From Pseudomonadota bacterium (GTDB lineage Bacteria; Pseudomonadota; Gammaproteobacteria; Burkholderiales; Thiobacillaceae), in the NCBI GenBank assembly GCA_021836225.1, contig JAKBJA010000133.1, positions 62,001 through 126,000 on the forward strand: a DNA stretch of 64,000 bases, read 5' to 3'. How positions within the stretch are numbered: the stretch's first letter is position 1; each line of letters opens with the position of its first letter. Made by a program: the position numbers and the translations under genes. The notes under the pieces were generated by a model that saw nothing but the letters and a program-made list of their open reading frames with translations, did not search any database and had not been told where the DNA came from. This document shows, one piece after another, positions 1 through 8,817 of this stretch.

Positions 1-2
1 CC

Positions 3-101
3 GACATTGCCGCCATGTCGCAGGCGGTCGGGCTGGATAGCAGGCAGGTCAACACCCTGCATGTCGAGGCAATGATCTGGGCGCATCAGGTGGGTGGTTA
101 A
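3..101 (+). CDS. EAL-HDOD family protein, C-terminal fragment (cut by window edge)
   Basis: The reading frame is open from the window edge and stops at TAA 99-101. The last 32 residues (including VEAMIWAHQVGG) align closely with the C-terminus of the next gene (LEAMLWAQQVGE), so this is the end of a tandem paralogue of that EAL-HDOD protein. Only the tail of the HDOD region is visible, so nothing can be said about catalysis. The 117 bases between the two genes show no terminator, so co-transcription is possible. Confidence 0.75.
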   Translation, partial: DIAAMSQAVGLDSRQVNTLHVEAMIWAHQVGG

Positions 102-218
102 GGAATCGGCGACCGCCCGGCCCGTGATCTGGTGTGCAGCAATCCGGCGTGTCTGCGGACTGCGGGCCGGAAAGACCCTACAGCCGGGCTTGGGAAAAAT
201 TGAACGTGGGATGGCTTG

Positions 219-1637
219 ATGCTGGATCGTTTGTTCGGACTGTTGAGGGGGAAGGCTGGGCTGCGCACGGATATCGAGCGTGGTGGCCTGTTTGCGTCGC
301 GAGCCCAGAAGGCGGCGTTTCGCAAGCTGAATGCCGTTGCGCCGTTGGTGAGCGGGACGCATGAAGCGTCCGCCAGGGTGGGGGCCCATTCGAGAGGCCC
401 GCTTGAGCAGACGGGCAATTCGATCGTGCGCCGCGAGGCCGTGCTGGGAAGCAACCAGCGGGTAGCGGGGTATATGTTCAGCCTGGTATACCAGGCCAAT
501 CCGCGGGTGATAGCCTCCAGCACCAGTATCCAGCGCCTGCATGACAGGGTGCTGTTGCGCAACCTGCACGTCATGGGCGTTCAGCGCCTGCTGGAGCACC
601 GGCTGGCCTTTGTCGATGTGTCGGCAAGTTCCCTGGATGCTCCATTCATCGAGGCGTTGCCGCCGCAGGGCTCCGTCTATGTGATAGGCGCAAGCACCCC
701 GCTCGTCGCCAATCACGCCCCCCACCTGGCCCGCCTCAAGGCACTGGGGTACCGCATCGGTCTGCGCGCCACAGGCGCGAACATCCCGGACAGCTTCCCT
801 TTCTGGGACCAGCTGGATTTCCTGTTCATCGACATCGGCAACAGCGATATCCCCTTGATCAACGATCTGATGGAGCGTGCGGCCAGGCGGGCGCCCGCCA
901 TGAAGTTTGTGGCAACGGGTATCCGGACGGTCGAGGAATACCGGGTCTGCGCCAAATTGCCATTCTCTTCCTACCAAGGCCCCTTCATCACCAACCGGGA
1001 AAAACTGGATGCACCGGGGATGGATGCGGGCCGCATCAAGATCATCGATCTGTTGAACCGGCTGCGAGGCGATGCCGAGGTGGCCGAACTCGCCAGCCTG
1101 ATCAGGCAGAACCTCGCTTTGGCCTACAAGCTGCTGCGTTACATCAATTCCCCGGGAATGGGACAGAGGCACAAGATCGTCACGCCGGAGCAGGCGCTGA
1201 TGGTGCTGGGCCGGCAGAAGCTGTATCGCTGGCTCACCATCCTGCTGTTTACCAGTGGAAAAACACCTGGGCTGGATTGGGCCGTGATGGAAAACGCCCT
1301 GGTCCGTGCGCGGCTGGCGGAGCTGCTTGCCCAGAATGCGCTGACTGCGGATGAACGGGATGAGCTGTTCGTGGCGGGCCTGTTTTCCCTGCTGGACGTC
1401 GTGCTGTCCATGCCCCTGGACGCCGTGCTCAAGCAGGTCAATTTGCCTGCGCAGATCAGCGAGGCGCTGCTTCAGCAGCAGGGGCGATATGCGCCTTATC
1501 TGGCGCTGGCCATCGCCTGCGAGCAATCCGACGACGCCAATATTGCCGCGCTCGCGCAGGTCGTCGGGCTGGAGGTCTGGCGGGTCAACTACGTCCATCT
1601 TGAAGCCATGCTGTGGGCCCAGCAGGTCGGGGAATAG
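219..1637 (+). CDS. EAL-HDOD signalling protein (YuxH type)
   Basis: A 472-residue cytoplasmic protein. The N-terminal half resembles a degenerate EAL domain: RREAVLGSNQRVAGYMFSL opens like EAL-HDOD proteins, and FIDIGNSD lies where a metal-binding strand would be. The canonical EAL residues are not obvious, so phosphodiesterase activity on c-di-GMP is doubtful. The C-terminal half (about residues 265-440) is an HDOD domain, with LLRYINSPGMG and the helix following it. HDOD proteins usually act as signalling scaffolds. TTG at 216 is an alternative start, but ATG 219 is preferred; the ribosome site is weak. It follows a tandem paralogue, which suggests duplication. The family assignment is firm; the ligand and partner are not known. 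Confidence 0.8.
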   Translation: MLDRLFGLLRGKAGLRTDIERGGLFASRAQKAAFRKLNAVAPLVSGTHEASARVGAHSRGPLEQTGNSIVRREAVLGSNQRVAGYMFSLVYQANPRVIASSTSIQRLHDRVLLRNLHVMGVQRLLEHRLAFVDVSASSLDAPFIEALPPQGSVYVIGASTPLVANHAPHLARLKALGYRIGLRATGANIPDSFPFWDQLDFLFIDIGNSDIPLINDLMERAARRAPAMKFVATGIRTVEEYRVCAKLPFSSYQGPFITNREKLDAPGMDAGRIKIIDLLNRLRGDAEVAELASLIRQNLALAYKLLRYINSPGMGQRHKIVTPEQALMVLGRQKLYRWLTILLFTSGKTPGLDWAVMENALVRARLAELLAQNALTADERDELFVAGLFSLLDVVLSMPLDAVLKQVNLPAQISEALLQQQGRYAPYLALAIACEQSDDANIAALAQVVGLEVWRVNYVHLEAMLWAQQVGE

Positions 1638-1728
1638 CCGCTCGATGAAGGGCGCATCCGTGCCGGTTGTGTGGGGCAGGGGGGCGATGCATGATGAGAG
1701 GAGTTTGTATGCTCACGCCGCGCCGCAC

Positions 1729-2478
1729 ATGGTCACTGCCACCTTTCGCTTCTATGAAGAACTGAACGACTTCCTGGCACCCGGGCGGCGCAGGCAGGAA
1801 TTCACCGTGCCCTGCGCGCAGGCGGCGACGACCAAGCACATGATCGAGGCGCTGGGGGTGCCCCACACCGAAGTGGAGCTGATCCTGGTGAATGGCGAGT
1901 CGGCGGACTTCAGCCGCCTGTTGCAGGACGGCGACCGGGTGGCGGTGTATCCACGCTTCGAGTCGATGGACGTGACGCCGCTGCTGCGGGTGCGCGACCT
2001 TCCCTTGCGCGAGACGCGTTTCGTCGCCGACGCGCACCTCGGCGGGCTGGCCCACATGCTGCGCATGCTGGGGTTCGACACGCTGTACGACAACCACTTC
2101 GACGACGACGCCATCGTGGAAATTTGCGAGCATGACGGCCGCATCGTGCTGACGCGCGACCGCGAACTGCTGAAGCGGCGCGCAGTGACGCACGGTTGTT
2201 ACGTGCATGCGCTGAAGTCGGAGGCGCAGCTGCGCGAGATCGTCGAGCGGCTCGACCTGGCGCGCAGCGCCAGACCGTTCACGTTGTGCCTGCATTGCAA
2301 TACACCGCTGCGCCCGGTCGACAAGGCCAGCGTGCTGGATCGTCTGCCGCCCAAGGTACGCGAACGCTACGCGCATTTTTCCACCTGCGACACGTGCGGT
2401 CGCGTGTACTGGGAAGGCTCGCACTGGCGCAACATGCGGCGGATGCTGGATGGTCTGTTGAACAACGAAGAAACTTGA
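1729..2478 (+). CDS. Mut7-C RNase domain protein with N-terminal ubiquitin-like domain
   Basis: About 249 residues. The first 80 residues look like a ubiquitin/ThiS-like beta-grasp fold (FRFYEELNDFL, then LILVNGESADFSRLLQDGD). The rest is a Mut7-C domain: the PIN-like part carries RFVADAHLGGLAHMLRMLGFDT and RIVLTRDRELLKRR, followed by a zinc ribbon with two CxxC-type pairs (CLHC and CDTC). Mut7-C domains are predicted RNases. The start is ambiguous: ATG 1729 is chosen, but the purine-rich GAGAGGAG at 1696-1703 would fit an in-frame TTG at 1705 better, and an ATG at 1687 also exists. Confidence 0.8.
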   Translation: MVTATFRFYEELNDFLAPGRRRQEFTVPCAQAATTKHMIEALGVPHTEVELILVNGESADFSRLLQDGDRVAVYPRFESMDVTPLLRVRDLPLRETRFVADAHLGGLAHMLRMLGFDTLYDNHFDDDAIVEICEHDGRIVLTRDRELLKRRAVTHGCYVHALKSEAQLREIVERLDLARSARPFTLCLHCNTPLRPVDKASVLDRLPPKVRERYAHFSTCDTCGRVYWEGSHWRNMRRMLDGLLNNEET

Positions 2479-2519
2479 GCGCCGCGGCGCAGTCCATCCT
2501 CGACACGGAAGGTGTGCGA

Positions 2520-2996
2520 ATGAAAAGAATGAAGCTGCAAATCCTCGCGTCCCTGCTTGCCGGGCTGGCGCTCACCGGCTGCGATGACGCGCCCTCGGGT
2601 CTGGGCGGCAGGGCCGGTGCGGACGAGGCGCCGCTCGATCGCAAGCTCGATCCCGCGCAGGTGGTGCGCGGCAAGGCCGTCTATGAGGCGCACTGCATGG
2701 AGTGCCATGGCCCCGGCGGCAAGGGGCAGCCGGGCGACTGGCGCATCCGCGATGCGGACGGTTACTATCCGCCGCCCCCGCTGGACGACAGCGCCCACGC
2801 CTGGCATCACCCCACCGCGGCATTGCTGGAAACGATCCGCAACGGCAGTCCGCAGGGGCAGGGCAGGATGCCGGCCTGGAAGGGCAAGCTGACCGAGCAG
2901 GAGATGCAGGACGTGGTCGCCTACATCAAGTCGCTGTGGTCCGACCCGGTGTACCGGTTATGGTGGAAAATGGAGCAGCAATCGCTGGAGAATTGA
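2520..2996 (+). CDS. Cytochrome c lipoprotein, single haem
   Basis: 158 residues. The N-terminus has a lipoprotein signal ending in LTGC (lipid-attached Cys about residue 20), so the protein is probably tethered in the periplasm. One haem c site, CMECH, lies in ...VYEAHCMECHGPGGKG, and a downstream Met in GRMPAWKGKLT is the likely distal ligand, as in class I cytochromes c. It ends with the typical C-terminal helix (MQDVVAYIKSLW) and a short Trp-rich tail. GGAAGG lies about 10 bases before the ATG. The redox partner cannot be read from the sequence; a role in respiratory or sulfur-oxidation electron transfer is inference. Confidence 0.88.
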   Translation: MKRMKLQILASLLAGLALTGCDDAPSGLGGRAGADEAPLDRKLDPAQVVRGKAVYEAHCMECHGPGGKGQPGDWRIRDADGYYPPPPLDDSAHAWHHPTAALLETIRNGSPQGQGRMPAWKGKLTEQEMQDVVAYIKSLWSDPVYRLWWKMEQQSLEN

Positions 2997-3032
2997 AAGA
3001 CTTTTGAAACAACCCGAGACAGGAGCAAACCC

Positions 3033-3428
3033 ATGAGCGAATACGGATTCGAAACCAAAATCAGCGGCCCCTTCGACGCAGCGGTCGACAAGGTCACCGC
3101 CGCACTCAAGACCGAAGGCTTCGGCGTGCTGACCGACATCGACGTGCAGGCCACCATGAAGGCCAAGCTCAACGTCGATGGCCGCCCTTACCGCATCCTC
3201 GGCGCCTGCAACCCGCCGCTGGCGCACCAGGCCATCACCGCCGAACCCGACGTCGGCATGCTGCTGCCGTGCAACGTCGTGGTGCGCGAGGAGGCCGACG
3301 GCAAGGTGACCGTGTCCTTCCTCGACCCCGGCATCATGGTCAAGCTGGTCTCCAACACCGCCGTGCACGGTGTCGCGAATGAAGCACGTGCGCGTCTGAT
3401 GCGGGTGAAGGACAGCCTGGCGGCCTGA
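3033..3428 (+). CDS. DUF302 family protein
   Basis: 131 residues, soluble, with no signal peptide. The whole protein matches the DUF302 pattern: an N-terminal [19 protein letters not shown], the central [21 protein letters not shown], and a C-terminal segment that closes the fold. DUF302 proteins are small alpha/beta proteins common in sulfur oxidisers, with no agreed biochemical role. The start is well supported by AGGAGC six bases before the ATG. It follows the cytochrome gene by 36 bases and is followed by a clear intrinsic terminator, so the two may form one transcript. Confidence 0.88.
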   Translation: MSEYGFETKISGPFDAAVDKVTAALKTEGFGVLTDIDVQATMKAKLNVDGRPYRILGACNPPLAHQAITAEPDVGMLLPCNVVVREEADGKVTVSFLDPGIMVKLVSNTAVHGVANEARARLMRVKDSLAA

Positions 3429-3445
3429 ACGTTTCCAATCCCATG

Positions 3446-3476
3446 AAAGAGCCCGCATTCGCGGGCTCTTTTGTTT
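3446..3476 (+). terminator. Rho-independent terminator after the DUF302 gene
   Basis: An 11-bp perfect stem (AAAGAGCCCGC / GCGGGCTCTTT) closes a 4-base loop (ATTC) and continues into a T-rich run. It starts 18 bases after the stop codon of the DUF302 gene. Confidence 0.9.
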
Positions 3477-3745
3477 TGATGCCCCGGCGTTCCGGAATGT
3501 CCGCGTGTCCGAACGTGCCATGGCGGCCACAAGAAAAACTTCACGGCGATGTCACTGGAGTGTCTTTGCGCCGGACTAGGGTATCCGGGCAGCCTGCTGC
3601 ATCGTCCCTGCACATCGTTTACAGGGACTGCCGGGTAGAGGTCACGCTCCGACACCGCGCACTGAGGCAAGGACGGGAGCACGCGACGATTCCCTCGCCC
3701 GGAAATCGAGACATTCCTACACAACCCATGTAAAGGATATCAAGC
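3477..3745 (+). other. Intergenic region upstream of the phosphoesterase gene, with one stem-loop
   Basis: No convincing coding sequence on either strand. A perfect 7-bp inverted repeat, GTCCCTG (3604-3610) and CAGGGAC (3622-3628), encloses an 11-base loop about 118 bases before the phosphoesterase start. No clear -35/-10 pair or Pho box was recognised. The region presumably holds the promoter of the secreted phosphoesterase. Confidence 0.4.
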
Positions 3746-5536
3746 ATGCACCTGAATAACTTGCCCCGACTGACGCTGATGGCGCTGAGCATCGCTGTCA
3801 TCGGTCATGTTCCGTCCCTCTATGCCGCCGACGCGATTTCGGAGCACCGTCGCAGCCAACACACCCTCACCCCGATTGAGCACGTCATCGTGATCATGGG
3901 TGAGAACCACACGTTCGACAATGTATACGGCGGTTACCGCCCGCCCCGCGGCCAGTCGGTCAGAAATCTGCTTTCGCAGGGCATCATCAATGCCGATGGC
4001 AGCCCGGGGCCCAATTTTTCCAAGGCTGCGCAGCAACAGGCCAGCAACCCGAACCTCTACATGCTGGACCCCTCGCAGACCGGCCCCTATGCCACCTTGC
4101 CGCAGCCGAACACGACCTATGCCACCGGCCAGACACCGGGTGTGCCCGACCCGCGCTTCCCGGCGGACCTCCCGAATGGTCCCTTCCAGATCACGAAATA
4201 CGTGAGCTATGACGCACACGTCGGAGATCCCGTACACCGCTTTTTCCAGATGTGGCAACAGCACGACAAGGGCAGGAATGACCTGTTTCCCTGGGTTGCC
4301 GAGACGGTCGGCATCGGCCCCCAGAACAGTTCGCCTATCACGCCTGCCAACACCTATCAGGGCGGCGTTTCCATGGGGTTCTACAACATGAGCACCGGTG
4401 ACGCCCCCTACTTCAAGGCGCTCGCGGAAGACTATGCCATGAGCGACAACTACCACCAGTCGGTCATGGGGGGGACGGGGGCGAACTTCATCGCGATCGT
4501 CACGGGCGACGTGGCCTACCACAACGCAAATGGCGTCGCCGACGTCCCGCCTGCGAACCAGATCGAAAATCCGAACCCGCAAGCCGGAACCAACAACTTC
4601 TACCAGCAGGATGGCTACGGTGGCGGCTCCTACGTGAACTGTTCCGACGCAAGCCAGCCCGGCGTCAGCGCGATCCTGGATTACATCAATGGCTTGCCGG
4701 GCGAAGCGTTCCGTGGCGGCAATTGTGCGGCAGGCCACTACTACCTGCTCAACAACTATGGCCTCGGCTACACGGCAACCGGCCAGGTCAAGCCGCTGGG
4801 GGCGAACCTCTTCACGCTGCCTCCGCAGACCATCCCCACCATCGCGGACGCGCTTTCCGACAAGGGCATTTCCTGGAAGTGGTACAGCGGCGGTCGCAAC
4901 AACGGCAATCCGACCAGTGAGTATTGTTCGATCTGCGATCCGTTGACCGGTTTTGCGTCAGTCATGACCACCTCGCTCAAGGACAATCTCCAGGACGTGA
5001 CCCAGTTCTACCAGGACGTGCGCGACGAGGAGAGCATGCCGGCAGTAGCCTTCATCCGCCCCTTCGAAAGCATGGCCGGCCACCCGGCGAACTCGACGAT
5101 GGACGGCTACGAAAACTTCGTGAAGGACATCATCAGCCGAGTGAAGAGCAACAAGAAACTCTGGGCGAAGACGGCGATTCTCATCACGATGGATGAAGGC
5201 GGCGGCTATTACGACACGGGTTATATCCAGCCCGTCGACTTCTTCGGGGATGGCACGCGCATTCCGATGGTCGTTGTCTCGCCGTTCGCGAAAAAGGGCC
5301 ACGTGGATCACAGCTACAGCGACCACGCCTCGATCCTGAAATTCATCGAGAAGAACTGGCGCTTGCAGCCGTTGTCCGAACGCAGCCGTGACAACCTGCC
5401 CAACCCTGTGGCCAGCAAACGGGATCCCTATGTGCCGCTTAACCGGCCGGCTGTCGGGGACCTGATGGGCATGTTCTCGTTCGAGCATGCCGCCGAAAAA
5501 TCCCGCGACCAGATCGGGCACGGCGACGACAACTAA
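3746..5536 (+). CDS. Secreted phosphoesterase of the phospholipase C / acid phosphatase AcpA superfamily
   Basis: 596 residues with a Sec signal peptide (about residues 1-28, cleavage near LYAADA). The mature N-terminus carries the superfamily's metal-binding signature EHVIVIMGENHTFDNVYGG. Later motifs include MSDNYHQSVMGGTGANF, ITMDEGGGYYD and HVDHSYSDHASILKFIEKNW, the last two supplying acidic and His ligands. The family hydrolyses phosphomonoesters or phospholipids in the periplasm or outside the cell. Which substrate is used cannot be told from sequence. A ribosome site (AAAGGATAT) lies about 8 bases upstream. The gene stands alone, flanked by terminators. Confidence 0.88.
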   Translation: MHLNNLPRLTLMALSIAVIGHVPSLYAADAISEHRRSQHTLTPIEHVIVIMGENHTFDNVYGGYRPPRGQSVRNLLSQGIINADGSPGPNFSKAAQQQASNPNLYMLDPSQTGPYATLPQPNTTYATGQTPGVPDPRFPADLPNGPFQITKYVSYDAHVGDPVHRFFQMWQQHDKGRNDLFPWVAETVGIGPQNSSPITPANTYQGGVSMGFYNMSTGDAPYFKALAEDYAMSDNYHQSVMGGTGANFIAIVTGDVAYHNANGVADVPPANQIENPNPQAGTNNFYQQDGYGGGSYVNCSDASQPGVSAILDYINGLPGEAFRGGNCAAGHYYLLNNYGLGYTATGQVKPLGANLFTLPPQTIPTIADALSDKGISWKWYSGGRNNGNPTSEYCSICDPLTGFASVMTTSLKDNLQDVTQFYQDVRDEESMPAVAFIRPFESMAGHPANSTMDGYENFVKDIISRVKSNKKLWAKTAILITMDEGGGYYDTGYIQPVDFFGDGTRIPMVVVSPFAKKGHVDHSYSDHASILKFIEKNWRLQPLSERSRDNLPNPVASKRDPYVPLNRPAVGDLMGMFSFEHAAEKSRDQIGHGDDN

Positions 5537-5561
5537 CGGCAACTCGCACTGAGGTATCAGG

Positions 5562-5593
5562 ACAGCCGGGGCAAGAACCCCGGCTGTTTTTTT
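5562..5593 (+). terminator. Rho-independent terminator after the phosphoesterase gene
   Basis: A 10-bp perfect stem (ACAGCCGGGG / CCCCGGCTGT) with a CAAGAA loop, followed by seven T residues, 25 bases after the stop codon. Confidence 0.93.
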
Positions 5594-5742
5594 GGGTTTT
5601 CCAGGAGCTGATCCCGGGGGAAGGCGACCCGGAACAAAGCATCGAGCGGGATCGCAGCAAGGCTGGCCATTCCGGATTGGCCGAATTCAACTGGCCAATC
5701 CGCCTGTGTCCGCGGGTTTTGTTGCTCAAGACTCGGGAGCGT

Positions 5743-6708
5743 TCATATCCGCTTCCACTCTCCCGTGTCCGCCAGGAAAGGCGATATCTCCACTTCACGG
5801 CTCCAGCGCAGGGGCAACGAGGCGACAACGTGCCTGACGTGCCGTACCTTGAATCGCAGCAGGCGTTCCGCCCCCGCAAAAGCCTCCATCTCGGGGCTCT
5901 CGAAAACAATCTGTGCGTCAGCCGCAAGGTAGAGCAGGTCGCCGGTTTCAAAATCGATGAAGAGCAGGCCCGCGCGCGGATTCAGCATGATGTTGCCGAG
6001 CGTATTGAAGAAGCGGTTGCCGGCGAAGTCGGGGAAGGTCAAGGTGTCGTCGCCCTCTGCGCGCACAAAACCGGGTTTGCCTCCACGGTGCGACACGTCC
6101 ACCCCGTGTGATCGCGCGGTTCCATGATGGGCGCCTGGGTGGGCGCTGGCGATAAACAGGGTGTCCGCGCGCGCGATGATTTTCCGGGTCGCTTCATTCA
6201 GTGCCGTGGCGGAATGAACCGTGCCGGTGCTTTCGATAGCCCGGTATTCGACCCGGCGTGCCTGGATGTATTTTGGGCAATTCCCGAAGCTTTGCTGTAC
6301 GCCGACCAGAAGGCCGTCATCGTCCATGCGCTCGATGATGCCGTTCATGCGATTGCGGCGACGCGTAGGCTGCTCTATCCCCAGCAGGGCAATGGGCGCG
6401 CCGGTGGCAAGCGTCTCGCGTAGGGGATCGAAGACGGCAGGCCGGGCGCGAATCAGAAGATGGCGCGCATCGGGGCTGCCTATGAATCCCGGCGGATTGG
6501 TCAGTATGGATGCCCAGGGCTGTCCCTCGGCATCCGTACTGCCCACCATGACGAACGGCAGTTGGGCGAAAAACGTCCGATGCTGTTCAGGCATGGACGT
6601 GCGTATCGCGTTCTCTCCGATTGCAGCCATGCGATCACGCACCCCCACGCGCGCCTGCACCCGGCATTCGCCCGGGTGGAACACCTGCGGATCGTCAGGC
6701 GATTTCAT
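5743..6708 (-). CDS. Pyridoxamine 5'-phosphate oxidase-like FMN-binding protein
   Basis: 321 residues, cytoplasmic. Two split-barrel flavin-binding units can be seen. In the first, HRTFFAQLPFVMVGSTDAEGQPWASIL lies near the N-terminus. In the second, FIASAHPGAHHG and SHRGGKPGFVRAEGD are followed by FPDFAGNRFFNTLGNIMLNPRAGLLFIDF, the typical signature of this group. Members often reduce or bind flavin-linked substrates; the substrate is unknown here. It starts 1 base after the stop of the upstream glutathione transferase gene, so the two are an operon, probably controlled by the divergent LysR gene. Confidence 0.85.
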   Translation of the reverse strand: MKSPDDPQVFHPGECRVQARVGVRDRMAAIGENAIRTSMPEQHRTFFAQLPFVMVGSTDAEGQPWASILTNPPGFIGSPDARHLLIRARPAVFDPLRETLATGAPIALLGIEQPTRRRNRMNGIIERMDDDGLLVGVQQSFGNCPKYIQARRVEYRAIESTGTVHSATALNEATRKIIARADTLFIASAHPGAHHGTARSHGVDVSHRGGKPGFVRAEGDDTLTFPDFAGNRFFNTLGNIMLNPRAGLLFIDFETGDLLYLAADAQIVFESPEMEAFAGAERLLRFKVRHVRHVVASLPLRWSREVEISPFLADTGEWKRI

Positions 6709-6709
6709 C

Positions 6710-7354
6710 TCAGGCGGCCAACCCCACCCTGGAACTCACCATGGGGACAAAACCCGGCAATGCCTCGATCCGTTTCAACCAGCCGCGCAGATTGGGATAG
6801 GGCTCGAGCGAGACATTGCCTTCGGGCGCGTGGGCAATGTAGCTGTAGTTGGCGAGGTCCGCGATGGTCGGTGCGTTGCCCGCCAGGAAGGGCGAAGTGC
6901 CCAGTTCGGCTTCCATCACGGCAAACAGGTCATGGGATCGCGCAATGGCTTCTTCGGCAGGGACGGGCGCCTTGAACAGCGTCGCTCGGCGAGCCGCAGC
7001 CGGGCCAGATGCGACCGGCCCGGCCGCCACCGACAGCCAGCGCTGCACGGTGGCGGCGGCGACCGGGTCATGCGGTAGCCATTGGCCCGCATCATATCTG
7101 CTCGCCAGATACACCAGAATCGCATTGGAGTCGGCCAGGGTGATCTCGCCATCCTGGATCACCGGAACCTCGCCAAACGCGTTCATGGCCAGAAACGCGG
7201 GCTGCTTGTGTGCCTTGGCCGCGAGGTCCACGTCCACCAGCTCATAGGGCAGCTTGAGCAGCGACAGGAACAGCTCAACACGATGACTGTGGCCGGAGAG
7301 GAAGAAGCGGTGGAGCTTGATGGGGCGAGCAGGTGACGCGGCAGCAGGATTCAC
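6710..7354 (-). CDS. Glutathione S-transferase
   Basis: 214 residues. The N-terminal thioredoxin-like domain (about residues 10-85) carries HRFFLSGHSHRVELFLSLL (the Ser in SGHSHR fits a catalytic position), the cis-Pro in GEVPVIQDGEI, and the glutathione-contacting LADSNAILVYLA. The C-terminal helical domain holds the conserved APTIADLANYSYI motif. A GTG start is chosen because AAGGAG lies 7 bases upstream. It is the first gene of a two-gene operon with the flavin protein and lies divergent to a LysR regulator, an arrangement typical of inducible detoxification genes. Confidence 0.92.
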   Translation of the reverse strand: MNPAAASPARPIKLHRFFLSGHSHRVELFLSLLKLPYELVDVDLAAKAHKQPAFLAMNAFGEVPVIQDGEITLADSNAILVYLASRYDAGQWLPHDPVAAATVQRWLSVAAGPVASGPAAARRATLFKAPVPAEEAIARSHDLFAVMEAELGTSPFLAGNAPTIADLANYSYIAHAPEGNVSLEPYPNLRGWLKRIEALPGFVPMVSSRVGLAA

Positions 7355-7468
7355 AGTTAACTCCTTTTTGAGATTGGAAAATTACTGGGTGCATTGTGGG
7401 CACCGCCACCTGGTGAATAAATGGCGTGTGCAGAACATGACTGATCCATTAAGTGGAATAATCGGCGC
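7355..7468. promoter_or_regulatory. Divergent promoter region of the GST operon and the LysR gene
   Basis: A 114-base region between two genes transcribed away from each other. It contains an imperfect dyad centred near 7405 (ATTGTGGGCA to TGGTGAAT) that could serve as a LysR-type operator. This is inference from the arrangement; no promoter hexamers were assigned. Confidence 0.4.
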
Positions 7469-8392
7469 ATGGACAAGCTCAAGGCCATGCAAACCGTTGT
7501 CAGCATTGCCGATGAAGGCAGCCTGACGGCTGCCGCCGCAGTGCTGGATTCGTCGCCCCCCGCCGTCGTGCGGACTCTGGCGGCGCTGGAAGCCCATTTG
7601 GGCATTCGCCTGTTCAACCGCACCACGCGACGCATCTCGCTCACCGAAGAAGGTCGTCACTACATCGAAAGCTGTCGCCAGTTGCTGGCGGCCGTCAAGG
7701 ATGCCGAATCGGCCTTGACCACAGACGCAGTCGAGCCCAGCGGCCAACTCACCATCACCGCGCCCGTGCTGTTCGGGCAGATCTATGTCGCGCCTGCCGT
7801 GACGCGCTTTGTGCAGAAATATGGCAAGGTGCGCGTCAATCTCATGCTGCTGGATCGCGTGGTCAACCTGCTGGAAGAAAACATCGATCTGGGGATACGC
7901 ATCGGCGCGCTGGAGGATTCGTCCCTGGTTGCGCAACCTCTGGGTAGCGTTCGCCGCATGGTCGTCGCCAGCCCGGATTATCTCAGCCGCTTTGGCGTAC
8001 CTGATCACCCGCGGGACCTGCTCAAAGCCAACTGCGTGAAGTTCTCAGGCGGCATGGGGCCGGGCTGGACATTTTACGAAGGCGGCAAGCCGTTTTCCGT
8101 GCCCGTGACAGGCAACCTCGAGTTCAATCACGTCGCCCCTGCAGCCGATGCCTGTCTGGCCGGGCTTGGGTTCGGCATGTTCATCTCTTATCAGGTCGCG
8201 CATCACATCGAAAAGAAGCGTCTGCAAATCGTGCTCGAATCATTCGAGCCGCCCCCGCAGCCCATTCATGTGATCTATCCGCATGCACGGCTGCTGCCAG
8301 CGCGTACCAAAATCTTTATCGAGTGGATAAGGCAGGCGTTAAAAGACTGCACCCCTAACCTGGGGTTTGAACAACAGGGGACGGCAACCTGA
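7469..8392 (+). CDS. LysR family transcriptional regulator
   Basis: 307 residues. The first 60 residues form the winged helix-turn-helix: MDKLKAMQTVVSIADEGSLT, then AALEAHLGIRLFNRTTR and ISLTEEG. The remaining part is the two-lobed effector-binding domain, containing GQLTITAPVLFGQIYVAP. The gene is divergent from the GST operon, so it most likely controls that operon and itself. The inducer is unknown. The closest well-known type is the DsdC/AaeR-like GST-linked LysR group, but no specific orthologue is claimed. Confidence 0.92.
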   Translation: MDKLKAMQTVVSIADEGSLTAAAAVLDSSPPAVVRTLAALEAHLGIRLFNRTTRRISLTEEGRHYIESCRQLLAAVKDAESALTTDAVEPSGQLTITAPVLFGQIYVAPAVTRFVQKYGKVRVNLMLLDRVVNLLEENIDLGIRIGALEDSSLVAQPLGSVRRMVVASPDYLSRFGVPDHPRDLLKANCVKFSGGMGPGWTFYEGGKPFSVPVTGNLEFNHVAPAADACLAGLGFGMFISYQVAHHIEKKRLQIVLESFEPPPQPIHVIYPHARLLPARTKIFIEWIRQALKDCTPNLGFEQQGTAT

Positions 8393-8460
8393 GCCAACCC
8401 TGGTTTCCTGGACTCGATGGCCGTCGCGGCTATCACGCTGCCTGGCCGTTCCTGCTTTTT

Positions 8461-8775
8461 TTACTCCGAACCCAGTTCCTTCAGCACTTCCTGCACCAGC
8501 ACCCACGGCGCCACCACCACCGCCCAGAACATCGGCTGGCGCGCATGCCAGTCCTCGGCGTCGGCGAGCTCGGCGCGGGCGATGCGGCCCTCGGCCAGCC
8601 ATGCCTGCACGGTAGTGGCGTTGTTCTCGGCGACATGCAGGGCGGCGTCGACGAGGTCCATGCCGGTGGCGACCTTGATGACGTCGCCGCGCGCGAAGTG
8701 ACGTTCGAGTTCGGGCCAGGCGAGTTGGGCGGTTTCGAGGTTGAGCTTGGCGCGGAGGATGTCGCTGGGGGTCAT
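8461..8775 (-). CDS. DUF2288 family protein
   Basis: 104 residues, soluble. MTPSDILRAKLNLETAQLAWPELERHFARGD and the Trp-rich end (ARQPMFWAVVVAPWVLVQ) match the DUF2288 family, a small alpha-helical group of unknown function in proteobacteria and cyanobacteria. An upstream ATG at 8787 is in frame but would add only four residues; ATG 8775 fits the family start better. It is convergent with the LysR gene and lies 42 bases after the ygiQ stop codon. Confidence 0.78.
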   Translation of the reverse strand: MTPSDILRAKLNLETAQLAWPELERHFARGDVIKVATGMDLVDAALHVAENNATTVQAWLAEGRIARAELADAEDWHARQPMFWAVVVAPWVLVQEVLKELGSE

Positions 8776-8817
8776 GGCGAGATGCAAGTTACAAGGTGCA
8801 AATTACAGGGCGAAACG

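Noticed and set aside
3541..3600. Possible second c-di-GMP riboswitch (CTTTGCG on the plus strand)
   Set aside because: The CAGGGCAAACC part and the paired hairpin are missing on both strands.
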